Positions 21,665 to 32,398 of a stretch of 64,000 bases of DNA are shown one piece after another. Positions within the stretch are counted from its first letter, which is position 1; the number at the start of each line of letters is the position of its first letter. The translations under genes and the position numbers were made by a program. The DNA comes from Thinopyrum elongatum (lineage: Eukaryota; Streptophyta; Magnoliopsida; Poales; Poaceae), in NCBI GenBank assembly GCA_011799875.1, contig CM022303.1, positions 191,443,700 through 191,507,699 of the forward strand. Reading direction: 5' to 3'. The notes beneath the pieces were generated by a model. The model was not told the DNA's origin and made no database searches. It worked only from the letters and a program-made list of their open reading frames with translations.

Positions 21665-22002
21665 TGTGACATGGCATTGGTGTCAAGCTCCCCTGATCTA
21701 GATGTCACGGCACGGTGCAATGAGCTATCACACCTGCACTGCATACCAATGCAGTGTGACTAACATATGGGCCCTAGGGACAGGGTTGTGTGTCTGTGGC
21801 CTTGTGCCAGCTGGCGCCAATGTGCGTGTGCGACAACTACTTAAGCGTGTCAGTTGTAATGTTATAACATGTTGGTTATGCAATGAGAAGAATTTGAGTT
21901 CCCATCCCCTGTTCTATCTTTCTCACCATCTTCTTCTCCAAGTCTCCACCCTTTCCCCTGCCTACTCCTGGTCGCTCGCTATCCAAAGATCAGGGCGTGA
22001 CA
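21665..22002 (+). repeat. Possible short LTR
   Basis: A segment bounded by TGTGACATGG and GGGCGTGACA is followed by TTGATAATCAAAGCC, which resembles the primer-site form TTGGTAATCAGAGCC. This pattern suggests a 338-bp LTR with PBS of a small element. No second copy lies in the window, so it would be a truncated element. Confidence 0.4.
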
Positions 22003-22049
22003 AATTGATAATCAAAGCCACTTGTGTTTTCCCCTAGAAAAATCTTTGT

Positions 22050-23365
22050 CATCTGTTATCTGTCCCTCCACTATAAAATTTGTGTTATTCATGAAAAAAA
22101 ATCCAAGTGACGGAACAAAATGTTGCCAAAGATCATTTTTGTGACAAAACTCGTCACTAGTTGTTTCACCCCGGGGCACCACGCACCGGCAACTTTGGTG
22201 GCGTTCTGGCTTCATTTCAGGCAACACATATGGCCGTCACTAGGCATGTGCATATTCTGCGACGATTTTCAGTGTCACAAAAAATGTTGGTGGATCTTTT
22301 TTTGTAAACGTAAATAGAAAATAACCAGTAATTGTTTTTCAGCTGACTTATTTAGCAGAATCTCTTTTTTAGTAGAGGGAACTTGGAATTGAGATCATTC
22401 CGTTCCCTACTACTAAAGGAATTGGGAACGTCGGCTTAGGGCCCTCCTCTTCTACCATGTCCCCGGCGAGGCGAGAGGGCTACACGGCTAGGCGAACATG
22501 GTTGGGGCGGTATGGTGAGGCAAAGCGACCCTGCTGTAGGGAGAAGTGACGCATGACTGCGGCAGAGTAAAACATGGGTGATTTTAGGTGCGGTCTATTT
22601 ACTGAACAACATTGTAGCAATTATTTTTGGGTTTGACTAGGTGATGGTGCAGATTCTTATGCACTTTTTTTTTCAGGCAATGGATCGAACATGGATCACT
22701 AATGCACTGAGGATGACCACTTCATACATGAATGGCGTGAAGCAGTTTATGGAGTTTGCAGTGGCTCACAACAACGGGGTTGAAGACATGTTGTGCCCAT
22801 GCAGGTTCTACGATATTGGGGTCCGCCTTCTTATAAAGAATGTTAAAAGTACACATAAGCGTCACTGATATCTGCAAGACCTATATGAGGTGGATCTATC
22901 AGGGGAATCACTGGACAAAGATAAAAGCAATGGTACTGCCAATGAATGTGGTTAAGAAACTGACGGGTCTAATCATTTTGAGCTGCTCGGTGAATCATGT
23001 ATGATATTCTCGCAGCTCTAGTAGATTACATAAGCAAAGAATCCGGAAATAAATAAGATGCATCAGGTGGGTGGATATTTTTGGAAAACTAAGCGAGAAC
23101 TGCACCTAGGATGCCGCACTATGACACTGTTGGAGTTCATTATCAGGGTCCTTCATATCAAAACATATACCTGTATAACCAACAAAACATTAAATATGCT
23201 TTTTCAATTGTTGAATATTGCTTTCCTGATGTGAACTTTCCGAAATCTTACGCTGATGCTAAGAGAGCTCTTTCTGATCTTGGTCTTGGTTATAAGACAA
23301 TTCATGTTTGTAAGCATGGACCCATAGAGGTATGTGTTCTTGTAGAAACAATTATTCATATCTAA
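22050..23365 (+). pseudogene. CACTA (En/Spm) remnant with decayed transposase
   Basis: At 22680-22868 the frame reads MDRTWITNALRMTTSYMNGV, FMEFAVAHN and MLCPCRF. This matches the transposase-associated N-terminal domain of plant TNP2 (start motif M.R.W, a GV..F..FA core and CPC). A stop follows at 22866-22868, although similarity continues (YLQDLYEVDL). At 23111-23365 a second fragment reads FPKSYADAKRALSDLGLGYK then TIHVCKHG, typical of the TNP2 region before the catalytic domain. Subterminal-type repeats 'TGTGACAAAACTCGTCAC' and 'TCAGTGTCACAAAAAATG' lie at 22139-22290. No catalytic core is left. Confidence 0.7.
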
Positions 23366-23985
23366 TGAGTTTATGTTAGTGTGTCATGTTGCTTTTGTTG
23401 GTTTGATTTTTTGTGGAGTTGGAATCTTTCCTCGACATTATGGTGAAGATTTTGTGGTTCGACGACCTGGACTTCTAGGGGTTCATCCCCAGTCTAAGTC
23501 CGTTAATCGCTCATGGCTTCTCATCTTTTCGGATCGGCGCCTCAAACGGGTTCATAATCTTTTACCGGTAATCAAGTTTGTGCCTGTGAATGAGTAGCGG
23601 TGTCATAGTTCTGGTCCAATTGCAGTCCTTGACTGCATCTTGGCGGTTTTTTCGGCTTGCAAAGATAGATACCATGAAGATGTTTTTAAGAGATTTCCTT
23701 GTAATTCTTAGTTTTACGAGTTAGGTTGTAATTCCTTGGATTTTGAATCAAAACAGTGTATCTGTAATGGTTTTGACTATGAATAAAGTTACATGTGGTT
23801 AAAAAAATAGTTGCCCGGGTCCACCCTAGACACGCATTTTGCATGCAAGATTAGAAAAAAAAGAGCAAGAACCATCTACATAATTGTTATAATCACATTG
23901 TTTTTATATCCTGCCAATGAACTGTGTAAATATCATATCATTGAAAGGCTTCGTTGGCCCAACTAGGATTTGAGGGCACTTATAT
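23366..23985. other. Intergenic DNA resembling a retroposon tail
   Basis: Sequence from about 23390 to 23807 ends 'GACTATGAATAAAGTTACATGTGG' then a short A-run, which looks like a polyadenylated 3' end of a non-LTR element. No clear target duplication and no coding region are seen. Confidence 0.35.
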
Positions 23986-24789
23986 GATTGAACTACTATG
24001 TTCTCTCACAAGATTCACACAAACATGAATACAAGGAACTAGTATACAAGTATGTAGGTTTATATCAATAGTTAAAAGATTTTATTGTATTCTAGGACAT
24101 ACCGATGTCTATCTGCAGCTCGATCAAATCAGACTTTGCTTCTTACTACTGATAGCTACTATAGTGCTAGTTGTTGCATTTTGCCAGCATGCAAGCCTGA
24201 TGCATAGCTAGCTAACATTATACAACATCCACATAACTAATCATGACAATATTAATGCTAACGATCTCCCCTTAATATTGTCATACCAATCTCAGGTCCG
24301 GATCATCTTCGCTCTTGCATATCTTGGATGGGACCCTTATACTGCATTATGGCATATGCAGAGTTTCTTGTGGACACAACAAACACAAGAAATATATTGT
24401 TTTATAGACACACCTATTACAAGACCGTATTTTCTCGGCGACATAACTAACTTGAGAATTCGGATTCGTGGACCCGACAAACAGCAAAAGTATACTTTGG
24501 ACGTAACTAACACAAGATTTTGATCACACGTGTATTTTATGGAAACATCTAGCACAATAACTCACATAACCGCACACACTCATGGACGCAACTTACACAA
24601 GAACATACAACTTTTGCCACCGTTGACACAACTTTTTTAGAACAAAGCCGATGACACAACTTGCTGCGAACACTAACTCCTCGTTGTTGGCAATGCGACT
24701 TACCAAGTAGATAGGCAACATATTCTTGCTCAATCAGAACAAGCTTGGTTCATCTTTAGCACATGCTTGAGAAAAATGTGCCTCTTCAT

Positions 24790-25560
24790 TGCATTTTTTT
24801 CGTACAACATTCCTTTGGGAAATTCCCATAGTCATCACAATTATAGCAATGGGCCATTGCCTTATTGCACTTACAATTTTTTTCTACTGGAGCCATTGCT
24901 GCCTCCTTCCTCTTGAACTGGACTCCCACTCAGCTGGGGTCAACAGCAAGTGCTCATCACTAGCATCACCAATTCCTTCTAGTAGCTCCTCATGTGGCTT
25001 TAATCATCGAATAACCTCTTCCACCGTCGTGGTAGATCACCAAATTGTTCGATTGTGGAAGCAATTTGAAGAAACTTTTTGGGGACAATGCGAAGGAACT
25101 TGTTGGTAGCGTAAATCTCAGTGAACTTCTCATCGAGTGCCCTGATCTTGCTGAGGATGGTCGTCAATCGGGCAGCAAAATTGTCAAACTGTTTTGACTC
25201 CTTCATGTGCAGCCCCTCAAACTATGTCTTGGGAGTTTTTACCTTGATGTCCTTCACATGCTCAACACCCATGTGCATGATCTCTGGGGCCTCCCAAGTC
25301 ACCTTATATGTCTCCTTTTCTTCTCGAACACTAGGAAAAGCATGTCCTCTGAAATCCCTTGTAAATGGTAGCCAACGCCATTTGATCTGTCTTCTTCTCC
25401 ATGGGCACTTTAGGATCTTTTGGCTGGCCCCAACCCCTTGAGCACACATTGACACCTTCATCTTGATGGATCATGAAGGATCATATCAAGTAATTGCTCT
25501 TTGTGAGCATAGGGTACCGAAGAAAAACAATCTCTTCTTCCTTCTCCATATCTTTCTCAA
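24790..25560 (-). pseudogene. Copia gag, decayed
   Basis: Reading leftwards: a segment with YKVTWEAPEIMHMGVEHVKD, then MKESKQFDNFAARLTTILSK and TNKFLRIVPKKFLQIASTIE, then EEVIR with a stop and KPHEELLEG. This is the UBN2-type gag of plant Copia elements. A zinc knuckle follows as CYNCDDYGNFPKEC, in which the usual His of CCHC is Asn. Several stops and frame changes break it. Confidence 0.75.
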
Positions 25561-25753
25561 GCTAACGCACCAAGGTCTGGTACCAAAGAACTGCTAGGTT
25601 CTCTCACCATGATTCACTCACTAGTTTTTCTCACACAAACACGCACACAAAAAACTAGTATGAAACTTTGTAAGTTTATATCAATAGGAGCCAGCAGAGC
25701 AAGCTTTTACTACTGTGTAGGACTAATGCTCACAGCGAAAGTGTCCTTCTACA

Positions 25754-26121
25754 CCCGAGCTCAAATGCTCCCTTATGAGCAGTAAAAACAAGAAAAATAG
25801 TAAAAAATAAAAATATATAAAAAAGAATTCTTTTGGCAAAAATATTGATGATTTTTTTACATACGTGCAAATTTTCCTAAAGAAAAGAAGCATTTCTAAT
25901 GCTCATGACAAAAAATAAAATCATTGCTCCGAAATGCTTTTAAAAATAGCCTTTCTGGAACATCGATTTTGTTTATTTTTCAAAGTATTTAGGAATGTTT
26001 TTCCACCAAAAATTGTACATATGTAGACAATTCCTCAATGTTTGTTACCAAAACAATCAATTTTTTTTTAGAAAATACTTTTTTTATTTACTGTTCATGA
26101 GGGAGCATTTGAACTTGGGAG
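25754..26121. mobile_element. Foldback MITE inside the Copia LTR
   Basis: The left tip CCCGAGCTCAAATGCTCCC and the right tip (minus strand CTCCCAAGTTCAAATGCTCC) are inverted repeats that continue as CTTATGAGCAGTAA / CTCATGAACAGTAA. The similarity extends further inward, including 'AATGCTCATGAC' on the left arm. It encodes nothing. The target duplication is not clear. Confidence 0.7.
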
Positions 26122-26204
26122 CAGAAACTCCATGACCATGACAACGAATGCAGTGCTAGTTGTTGCTCTATGCCAACATGCAATCCAGATGCATATAACT
26201 AGCT

Positions 26205-26365
26205 ACTCCCTCCGTTCTTAAATATAAGTCTTTTTAGACATTCCACTAGAGACTACATTCAGATGAATATAGACGCCTTTTAGAGAATAGATTCACTCAT
26301 TTTGCTCCGTATGTAGTCTATAGTAAAATCTCTTAGAAGACTTATATTTAGGAATGGAGGGGGTA
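26205..26365. mobile_element. Stowaway MITE
   Basis: It lies between TA dinucleotides (26205-26206, 26364-26365). The tips CTCCCTCCGTTCTTAAATAT and the inverted ATATTTAGGAATGGAGGGGG enclose a 157-bp element, and the interior is largely palindromic ('AGTCTTTTTAGACATTCCA' against 'AAATCTCTTAGAAGACTTAT'). It interrupts the 5' LTR of the Copia element, so it is younger than that insertion. Confidence 0.9.
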
Positions 26366-26881
26366 ATTATATTTTGCATGCCATTATACAACAACCACAT
26401 AACTAATCTTGGCAAGATTAATGCTAACATATTATTTCCTTAAAGGACATGAAAAAAATTAGATGCGCAAACATGACCATGGTTACATAAGGAAAACACA
26501 AATGCACACATTCTAGCACCCGCTAGCTTGTTTTATGTCAGATGGTGAAAGTGAAAAATAATGATCAATAGAAGGGGAACATCGCAGAGAGAAATAAATA
26601 CAGTATGCAAGACAACCAGTAATTAGGTGACATTAAAACATATCCATCAGTACCATCATTAGCTACAAAACAACATTTGGAACATGTTTCTAGCATACAC
26701 ACCACTGAAACGCCACTAGAACAGATGCCACATTACCACTATAGCAGTACTACATAACTTGGAATAGGCTTCTAGCATACGCCACTATGACAAATGCCAC
26801 AGTACCACTACACCAATATATAATGCATGGATTACACGAGTTAAAGATGATCTCATGTCATCACTCAAGACTGAAACATGA

Positions 26882-27358
26882 TCAAGCAACACGAACTTTC
26901 ATACTACATGAGCCAACACAGAGATTGATGTCTGGGGAGCTTACACCGGCTCTATGAGGTTTTAAAACTGCTTCATTCGTCTCAGCAGCATATCCCTTGT
27001 TAATTGGAAATGCCATTACAGAAACCCTCAGGTTCCTATCAAGTTTAACTGAGACCACAGGCCGTGAGAGAGTGATAACACCATTAGTATCAACAGGCAA
27101 TCCACCATCTTCAAAATCAAGTAACTTGACTTGTAGGTTGTCATCACTAATGGAGGCGGCACTAAATACACCCCGAAAACCATCTGGCCACGACCCGTCA
27201 ATAATTCTTATGAAGAATGTGGCCTCCATCAAGTGATAAATGTGATCAAAATTAATTTCCAGCATGCTAAGCCTGCTAGGGTAAACACTTTGAGGACAAC
27301 ATCCAGCTCTAAACACCACAACAAGATCACTTAAATCCTTATCCTCAGATTCAGTAAT
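26882..27358 (-). pseudogene. DUF6598-like copy 3, exon 3 broken by a retrotransposon
   Basis: The frame reads TESEDKDLSDLVVVFRAG, SVYPSRLSMLEINFDHIY, SWPDGFRGVFSAAS, VKLLDFEDGGLPVDTNGV, LSRPVVSVKLDRNL and ends SMKVRVA followed by TGA. In gene 1 the same place reads VRVAWSCF, so a Trp codon has become a stop. The upstream part of exon 3 is cut within the GTTESED motif at 27358, where an LTR begins. Exons 1 and 2 should lie on the far side of the retrotransposon nest, beyond the window. It is closer to gene 1 than to gene 2 in both the protein and the 3' flank. Confidence 0.85.
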
Positions 27359-27914
27359 TGTTGGGGATATAACCCCACGGTATGACCCGACGATGGCATT
27401 GCCGGGTTATCCAAATGACGACTTATAAAGAACAGACTCGTTATCATGGGCCGTAATAGTTATGAAGCTCAAGGCCCAGATGATGACTCTTGGAGCAGGC
27501 TGGCTCATGGCCCAGTATCTGGGAGGCCGACTTAAGGAGGAGATTGTAAGGAATTTCCTATCATTTAGAAGGCAAGATAAGTAGGAAACAGACTAGGGCA
27601 CGGGTTGTATTGCAACCCGGACTCTGTTGTAAACCCACGGCCTTGACCTATAAATAAAGGGGAGCCCCTGGGTTAGAAGGACTATGTTACAAGCTCTCGA
27701 GTACTAGGTTAGCCAAGTCGCACCCTTGTAATCGAGATCTCAGGCAATAGTCAATCAAGCATGAAGTAGGCTATTACCTCCACCGTGAGTGGCCGAACCT
27801 AGGTAAATCTGTGTCTCTCGATTCCGATCAACCCCGTTCAAGCTACCACCTAGTTGCGATGGCCTCACGATTAAGTCCTTTCATGAGGACATCTGCCGTG
27901 ACAAAACCACGACA
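27359..27914 (+). repeat. 5' LTR of the Tat/Retand-like element (556 bp)
   Basis: It starts TGTTGGGG and ends GACA. It contains CTATAAATAAAGGGGAGCCC at about 27649, which is a likely TATA box and leader. Only this copy is in the window. Confidence 0.75.
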
Positions 27915-28411
27915 GTTGGCACCCACCATGGGGCTGGCACACGGTGGTGTTGAGTTCTTGGAGGGAGCTCTCCCAGGGATCGAGGGATATGCGACCGGCC
28001 GGATGACCAAGAGTCGTCGCGGCAAGCTCTACATCGACGATTCAGGCTGGGGCCCCGAGGATGACTCAATCGGTACTGGGTCCCCTTTGGCAATATCCAT
28101 GTCTTCATCACCAAAATCGGCGAATCAGGTCCTGAGCCGGACATCTGCATCGACATCATCGAGTCGGCTCGGCGCACTCAACCCGTTCGGCTCTAAGCCG
28201 GCCGGAAGCACGTCTTCATCGGCTTCACTCAGGGAGTTGACCTCGCGGATAACTCCACGTCCGGCGGGGACACCCTTGTCTACTCTGATGGAGAATCCTC
28301 AGTTAGCGACACCGAGTCGATTCTCCCTCTTTACGATGGTAAGCTGGGGGCTACTCTGATGGTGAGCCGGTCCAGGATGCCTTCGAGCCGCCACTCCTGG
28401 CTACCGTTTAC

Positions 28412-29757
28412 ATGGCGGGCACCGCTCCGGCTCATAACTCCACAGCTGCAGGCGCCGTAACCGGGACTGGAACTTCAGCACCGGCTCAGGGCGCGGGTGG
28501 CTCAGGCAAGCCGCCGACTCAGGTTGCGGCAGAGTTGATGGCCACCTTAGCAACGCTCTTGGAGACCCCGGTAACAGCAGAAAATCAGGCAGAACGCAAC
28601 ACAGAGGTGACCAAACTCCGTGAGAAGATGACCAAGGTTCAGGAAGAAATTAACACTGAGAGCGCTCGCGTGGTGGAGATGCAAACGTAGATCCGTAATG
28701 AGGTGGAACGCCTGAAGACGGAAGCCTGGCATATGAGTCTCCATCAGAATGCTTCAGACGTGGTCCATCAGAGGAGGCACACAAGCCGTCTACCACCCAA
28801 CTTGAGCCCACACGTTTGTTCAACACGCCGCAAGACACACCTGCTCCGGGGGCTGGGACGAGTACTCCGGAGGAGCCGGTCATACCCCAATTGACCCGGA
28901 TCGTACCCTCGAACGGAGCTGGACAGCCGTCTACGGCTTAGCATCACCAGCCAGCTCACCAGCACCAGCTCGAGCCGGCCCCGCATCCATCGTCGGCTCA
29001 GCGCAGTGCCAGCCCGAGCCAACACCACATCGTTTTTTAATGCCACCAGTCACTTTGCCAACCCTGTCGACAATATGCTAGCGACAACCACCAATCTTGC
29101 CGCGCTCCCGATCACAGGGAATACCTCGGTTGAGATCGAGGCCCGGAACGCCATCGAGATGTGGAAAACTGCGGTCGCTCAACAGGCAAACTACTCTTAC
29201 AGCCAACATCAAGCTCACTCTACCCCGCACTTGAGCCGTAGCAGGAGTCGGCATGCCGAGTCACCAGCGGATTCGAGCAGTGCACGTCGACTTCAAGAGC
29301 AGCAGCGCGACCCGCCCAGGGCTGCGACCTTGGATGCACATGCGATCATTGACTCGACTCGGGCTAGGCAAGAGGCGGAGGCTGCAAACACGGGGGTTCA
29401 GCTAGGTACGGGATTGAGTACCAGGACTATTGGGATATCCTGTCTCGCGCCGGCTCTACATAATGAGCGCATGCCCAAGGATTTCAAAGGCCCTCGTAAA
29501 GTGCCCAACTACACAGCTGATCTCGAGCCGGCTGCATGGATCGAAAGCTATGAACTAGCCATGGACATGCTGGATGTTAGCGACGCGGACTGCGCCAAGT
29601 ATTTGACTATGATGTTGGAAGGGCCGGCTCGTACATGGTTAAAAAACTTGCCTCCCAACTTGATCAATACTTGGGCAGAGTTGAAGGAACGCTTCATCAA
29701 AACTTTGAAGGAACCTACAAGCGCCCGATGACAATCGTTGATCTACAACATTGTGTC
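28412..29757 (+). pseudogene. Gag of the Tat/Retand-like element, decayed
   Basis: The frame opens at 28412 with an Ala/Gly/Thr-rich stretch, then a charged helical segment (TEVTKLREKMTKVQEEINTE) ending in a TAG at 28688. After broken sequence it resumes at 29006. The capsid-like core reads MPKDFKGPRKVPNYTADLEP, WIESYELAMDMLDVSDADCA, LTMMLEGPARTWLKNLPP and NTWAELKERFIK, typical of plant Gypsy gag (Retrotrans_gag). A 1-bp loss near 29702 shifts the frame, after which YKRPMTIVDLQHCV is read in the next frame before the LTR insertion at 29759. Confidence 0.75.
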
Positions 29758-29758
29758 T

Positions 29759-30860
29759 TGATGACCCACAAGTATAGGGGGATCAATCATAGTCCTTTCG
29801 ATAAGTAAGAGTGTCGAACCCAACGAGGAGCAGAAGGAAATGACAAGTGTTTTTTAGCAAGGTAATTTCTGCAAGCACTGAAATTATCGGTAACAGGTAG
29901 TTTGATAGCAAGATAATTTGTAACAGACAAGTAACGGTAACGATAAATAAAGTGCAGCAAGGTAGCCCAATCCTTTTTGTAGCAAAGGACAGGCCAAACG
30001 GTCTCTTATAATAAGCAAAGCGTTCTTGAGGGCACACAGGAATTTCATCTATTCACTTTCATCATGTTGGTTTGATTTGCGTTTGCTACTTTGATAATTT
30101 GATATGTGGGTTGACCGGTGCTTGGGTGCTGTTCTTACTTGAACAAGCCTCCCACTTATGATTAACCCCCTCGCAAGCATCCGCAACTATGAGAAAAGTA
30201 TTAAGATAAAATCTAACCATAGCATTAAACATATGGATCCAAATCAGTCCCTTACGAAGTAGCACATAAACTAGGGTTTAAGCTTCTGTCACTCTAGCAA
30301 CCCATCATCTAATAACTACTTGACAATGCATTCCCTTAGGCCCAAAGATGGTGAAGTGTCATGTAGTCAACGTTCACATAACAGCACCAAGGGAATCACA
30401 ACATACATATCATCAAAATATCGAACACATATCAAATTCACATGATTACTTGCAACGCGACTTCTCCCATGACCTCAAGAACAAAGGTAACTACTCACAA
30501 ATGATATTCATGCTCAAGATCAGAGGGGTATTAAATAGCATAATGGATCTGAACATATAATCTTCCACCAAATAAACCATATAGTAATCAACTACAAGAT
30601 GTAATCAACACTACTAGTCACCCACAGGTAACAATCTGAGGTTCCGGTACAAAGATTGAACACAAGAGATGAACTAGGGTTTGAGATGAGTTGGTGTTGT
30701 TGAAGATGTTGATGAAGATTGGCCTCCCAAAGATGAGAGGGTTGTTGGTGATGACGATGGCTTAGATTTCCCCCTCCGGGAGGGAAGTTCCACCGGCAGA
30801 ATCGCTCCGCCGGAGGGCAAAATGCTCCTGCCCAAGTTCCGCCTCGATAAGGCGGCGCTC
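29759..30860 (-). repeat. Truncated Athila-type LTR abutting a full LTR
   Basis: On the minus strand it ends GGGTCATCA at 29759. It is collinear with 30861-31962 of the next LTR, with about 7 percent differences in the part I compared. It stops at GGCGGCGCTC (30860), where the next LTR begins at once. The flank at 29754-29758 is TGTCT. It may be an older LTR into which the next element inserted, or a tandem duplication. Confidence 0.8.
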
Positions 30861-32379
30861 TGATGAACCACAAGTATAGGGGATCAATCATAGTCCTTTC
30901 GATAAGTAAGAGTGTCGAACCCAACGAGGAGTAGAAGGAAATGACAAGTGGTTTTCAGCAAGGTATTTTTTGCAAGCACTGAAATTGTCTGTAACAGGTA
31001 GTTTGATAGCAAGATAATTTGTAATGAGCAAGTAACGGTAACAGTAAATAAAGTGCAGCAAGGTAGCCCAATCCTTTTGTGGCAAAGGACAAGCCAAAAT
31101 GGTCTCTTATAATAGGCAAAGCGTTCTTGAGGGTGCACGGGAATTTCATCTAGTCACTTTCATCATGTTGGTTTGATTTGTGTTCGCTACTTTCATAATT
31201 TGATATGTGGGTGGACCGGTGCTTGGGTGCTCTTCTTACTTGAACAAACCTCCCACTTATGATTAACCCCCTCGCAATCATCCACAACTGTGAGAAAAGT
31301 ATTAAGATAAAATCTAACCATAGCATTAAACATTTGGATCCAAATCGGTCCCTTACGAAGTAGCGCATAAACTAGGGTTTAAGCTTCTGTCACTCTAGCA
31401 ACCCATCATCTAATAACTACTCCACAATGCATTCCCTTAGACCCAAAGATGGTGAAGTGCCATGTAGTCGACGTTCACATGACACCACTAAGGGAATCAC
31501 AACATACATATCATCAAAATATCGAAAACATATCAAGTTCACATGATTACTTGCAACAAGATTTCTCCTGTAACCTCAAGAACAAAAGTAATTACTCATA
31601 AATGATAATCATGCTCAAGATCAGAGGGGTATTAAATAGCATAATGGATCTGAACATATAATCTTCCACCAAATAAACCATATAGTAATCAACTACAAGA
31701 TGTAATCAACACTACTAGTCACCCATAGGTACCAATCTGAGGTTCCGGTACAAAGATTGAACACAAGAGATGAACTAGGGTTTGAGAGGAGATGGTGATG
31801 TTGAAGATGTTGATGGAGATTGGCCTCCCAAAGATGAGAGGGTTGTCGGTGATGACAATGGCTTTGATTTCCCCCTCCGGGAGGGAAGTTCCCCCGGCGG
31901 AATCGCTCCACCGGAGGGCAAAAGTGCTCCTGCCCAAGTTCTACCTCGAGACGGCGGCGCTCCATCCCGGAAGTCCTCTCCCTATTTTTTCTAGGTCAAA
32001 ATGATCTATATACCAGAAGATGGGCACCGAAGGTGGGCTGGGCTGAGCATAACCCACCAGGGCGCGCCTGGGGGGCCTGGCGCGCCCTGGTGTCTTGTGC
32101 TGACCAGGTGGCCCCCTCTGGTAGTTATTTACTCCAGTATTTTTTATATATTCCAAAACAATTCTCCGTAAATTTTTAGCTCATTTGGAGGTGTGCAGAA
32201 TAGGTAACTCTGACATAGCTTTTTCAGGTCTAGAATTCCAGCTACTGGCATTCTCCCTCTTTGTGTAAACCTTGCATATTATGAGAGAAAAGGCATTAGA
32301 ATTACTCCATAAAGCATTATTATGCATAAAAACATTGTAAATAACAGTAGGAAAACATGATTGCAAAATGGACGTATAA
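30861..32379 (-). repeat. 3' LTR of the autonomous-type Athila element (1519 bp)
   Basis: On the minus strand it runs from TTATACGTCCATTTTGC (32379; the usual second base G is T here) to GTGGTTCATCA (30861). It is preceded on that strand by a purine tract and by a long non-coding 3' region after the pol gene. The partner 5' LTR is beyond the window. Confidence 0.85.
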
Positions 32380-32398
32380 ACTCCCCCAAGCTTAGACC
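32380..32398 (-). other. Polypurine tract of the Athila-type element
   Basis: On the minus strand CTAAGCTTGGGGGAG directly precedes the LTR. It is the probable plus-strand primer. The sequence AAGCTTGGGG also precedes the LTR of the level-1 element. Confidence 0.65.

Larger units (their letters stand above)
23990..26440 (-). mobile_element. Deleted Copia element with LTRs interrupted by MITEs
   Basis: Similar sequences about 2 kb apart mark the two LTRs: 23990-24275 (3' LTR) and 25587-26440 (5' LTR). Shared blocks include 'AGTGCTAGTTGTTGC', 'GTTTATATCAATAG' and 'ATACAACA.CCACATAACTAAT'. The 5' LTR is swollen by a foldback element (25754-26121) and a Stowaway MITE (26207-26363). After the 5' LTR on the minus strand comes TGGTACCAGACC, a degraded tRNA-iMet primer site. 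The interior of 1.3 kb keeps only gag; protease to RNase H are gone. LTR limits are approximate. Confidence 0.7.
27359..29758 (+). mobile_element. Tat/Retand-like Gypsy element, 5' part
   Basis: The LTR (27359-27914) runs from TGTTGGGGATATAACCCC to CCACGACA and is followed by the primer site TGGCACCCACCATGGGG (27917-27933). A decayed gag follows on the same strand. It is inserted in exon 3 of the third DUF6598-like copy; GTAAT at 27354-27358 is the candidate left target duplication. It is cut at 29759 by an Athila-type LTR. The missing pol and 3' LTR would lie beyond the right window edge. Confidence 0.8.
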
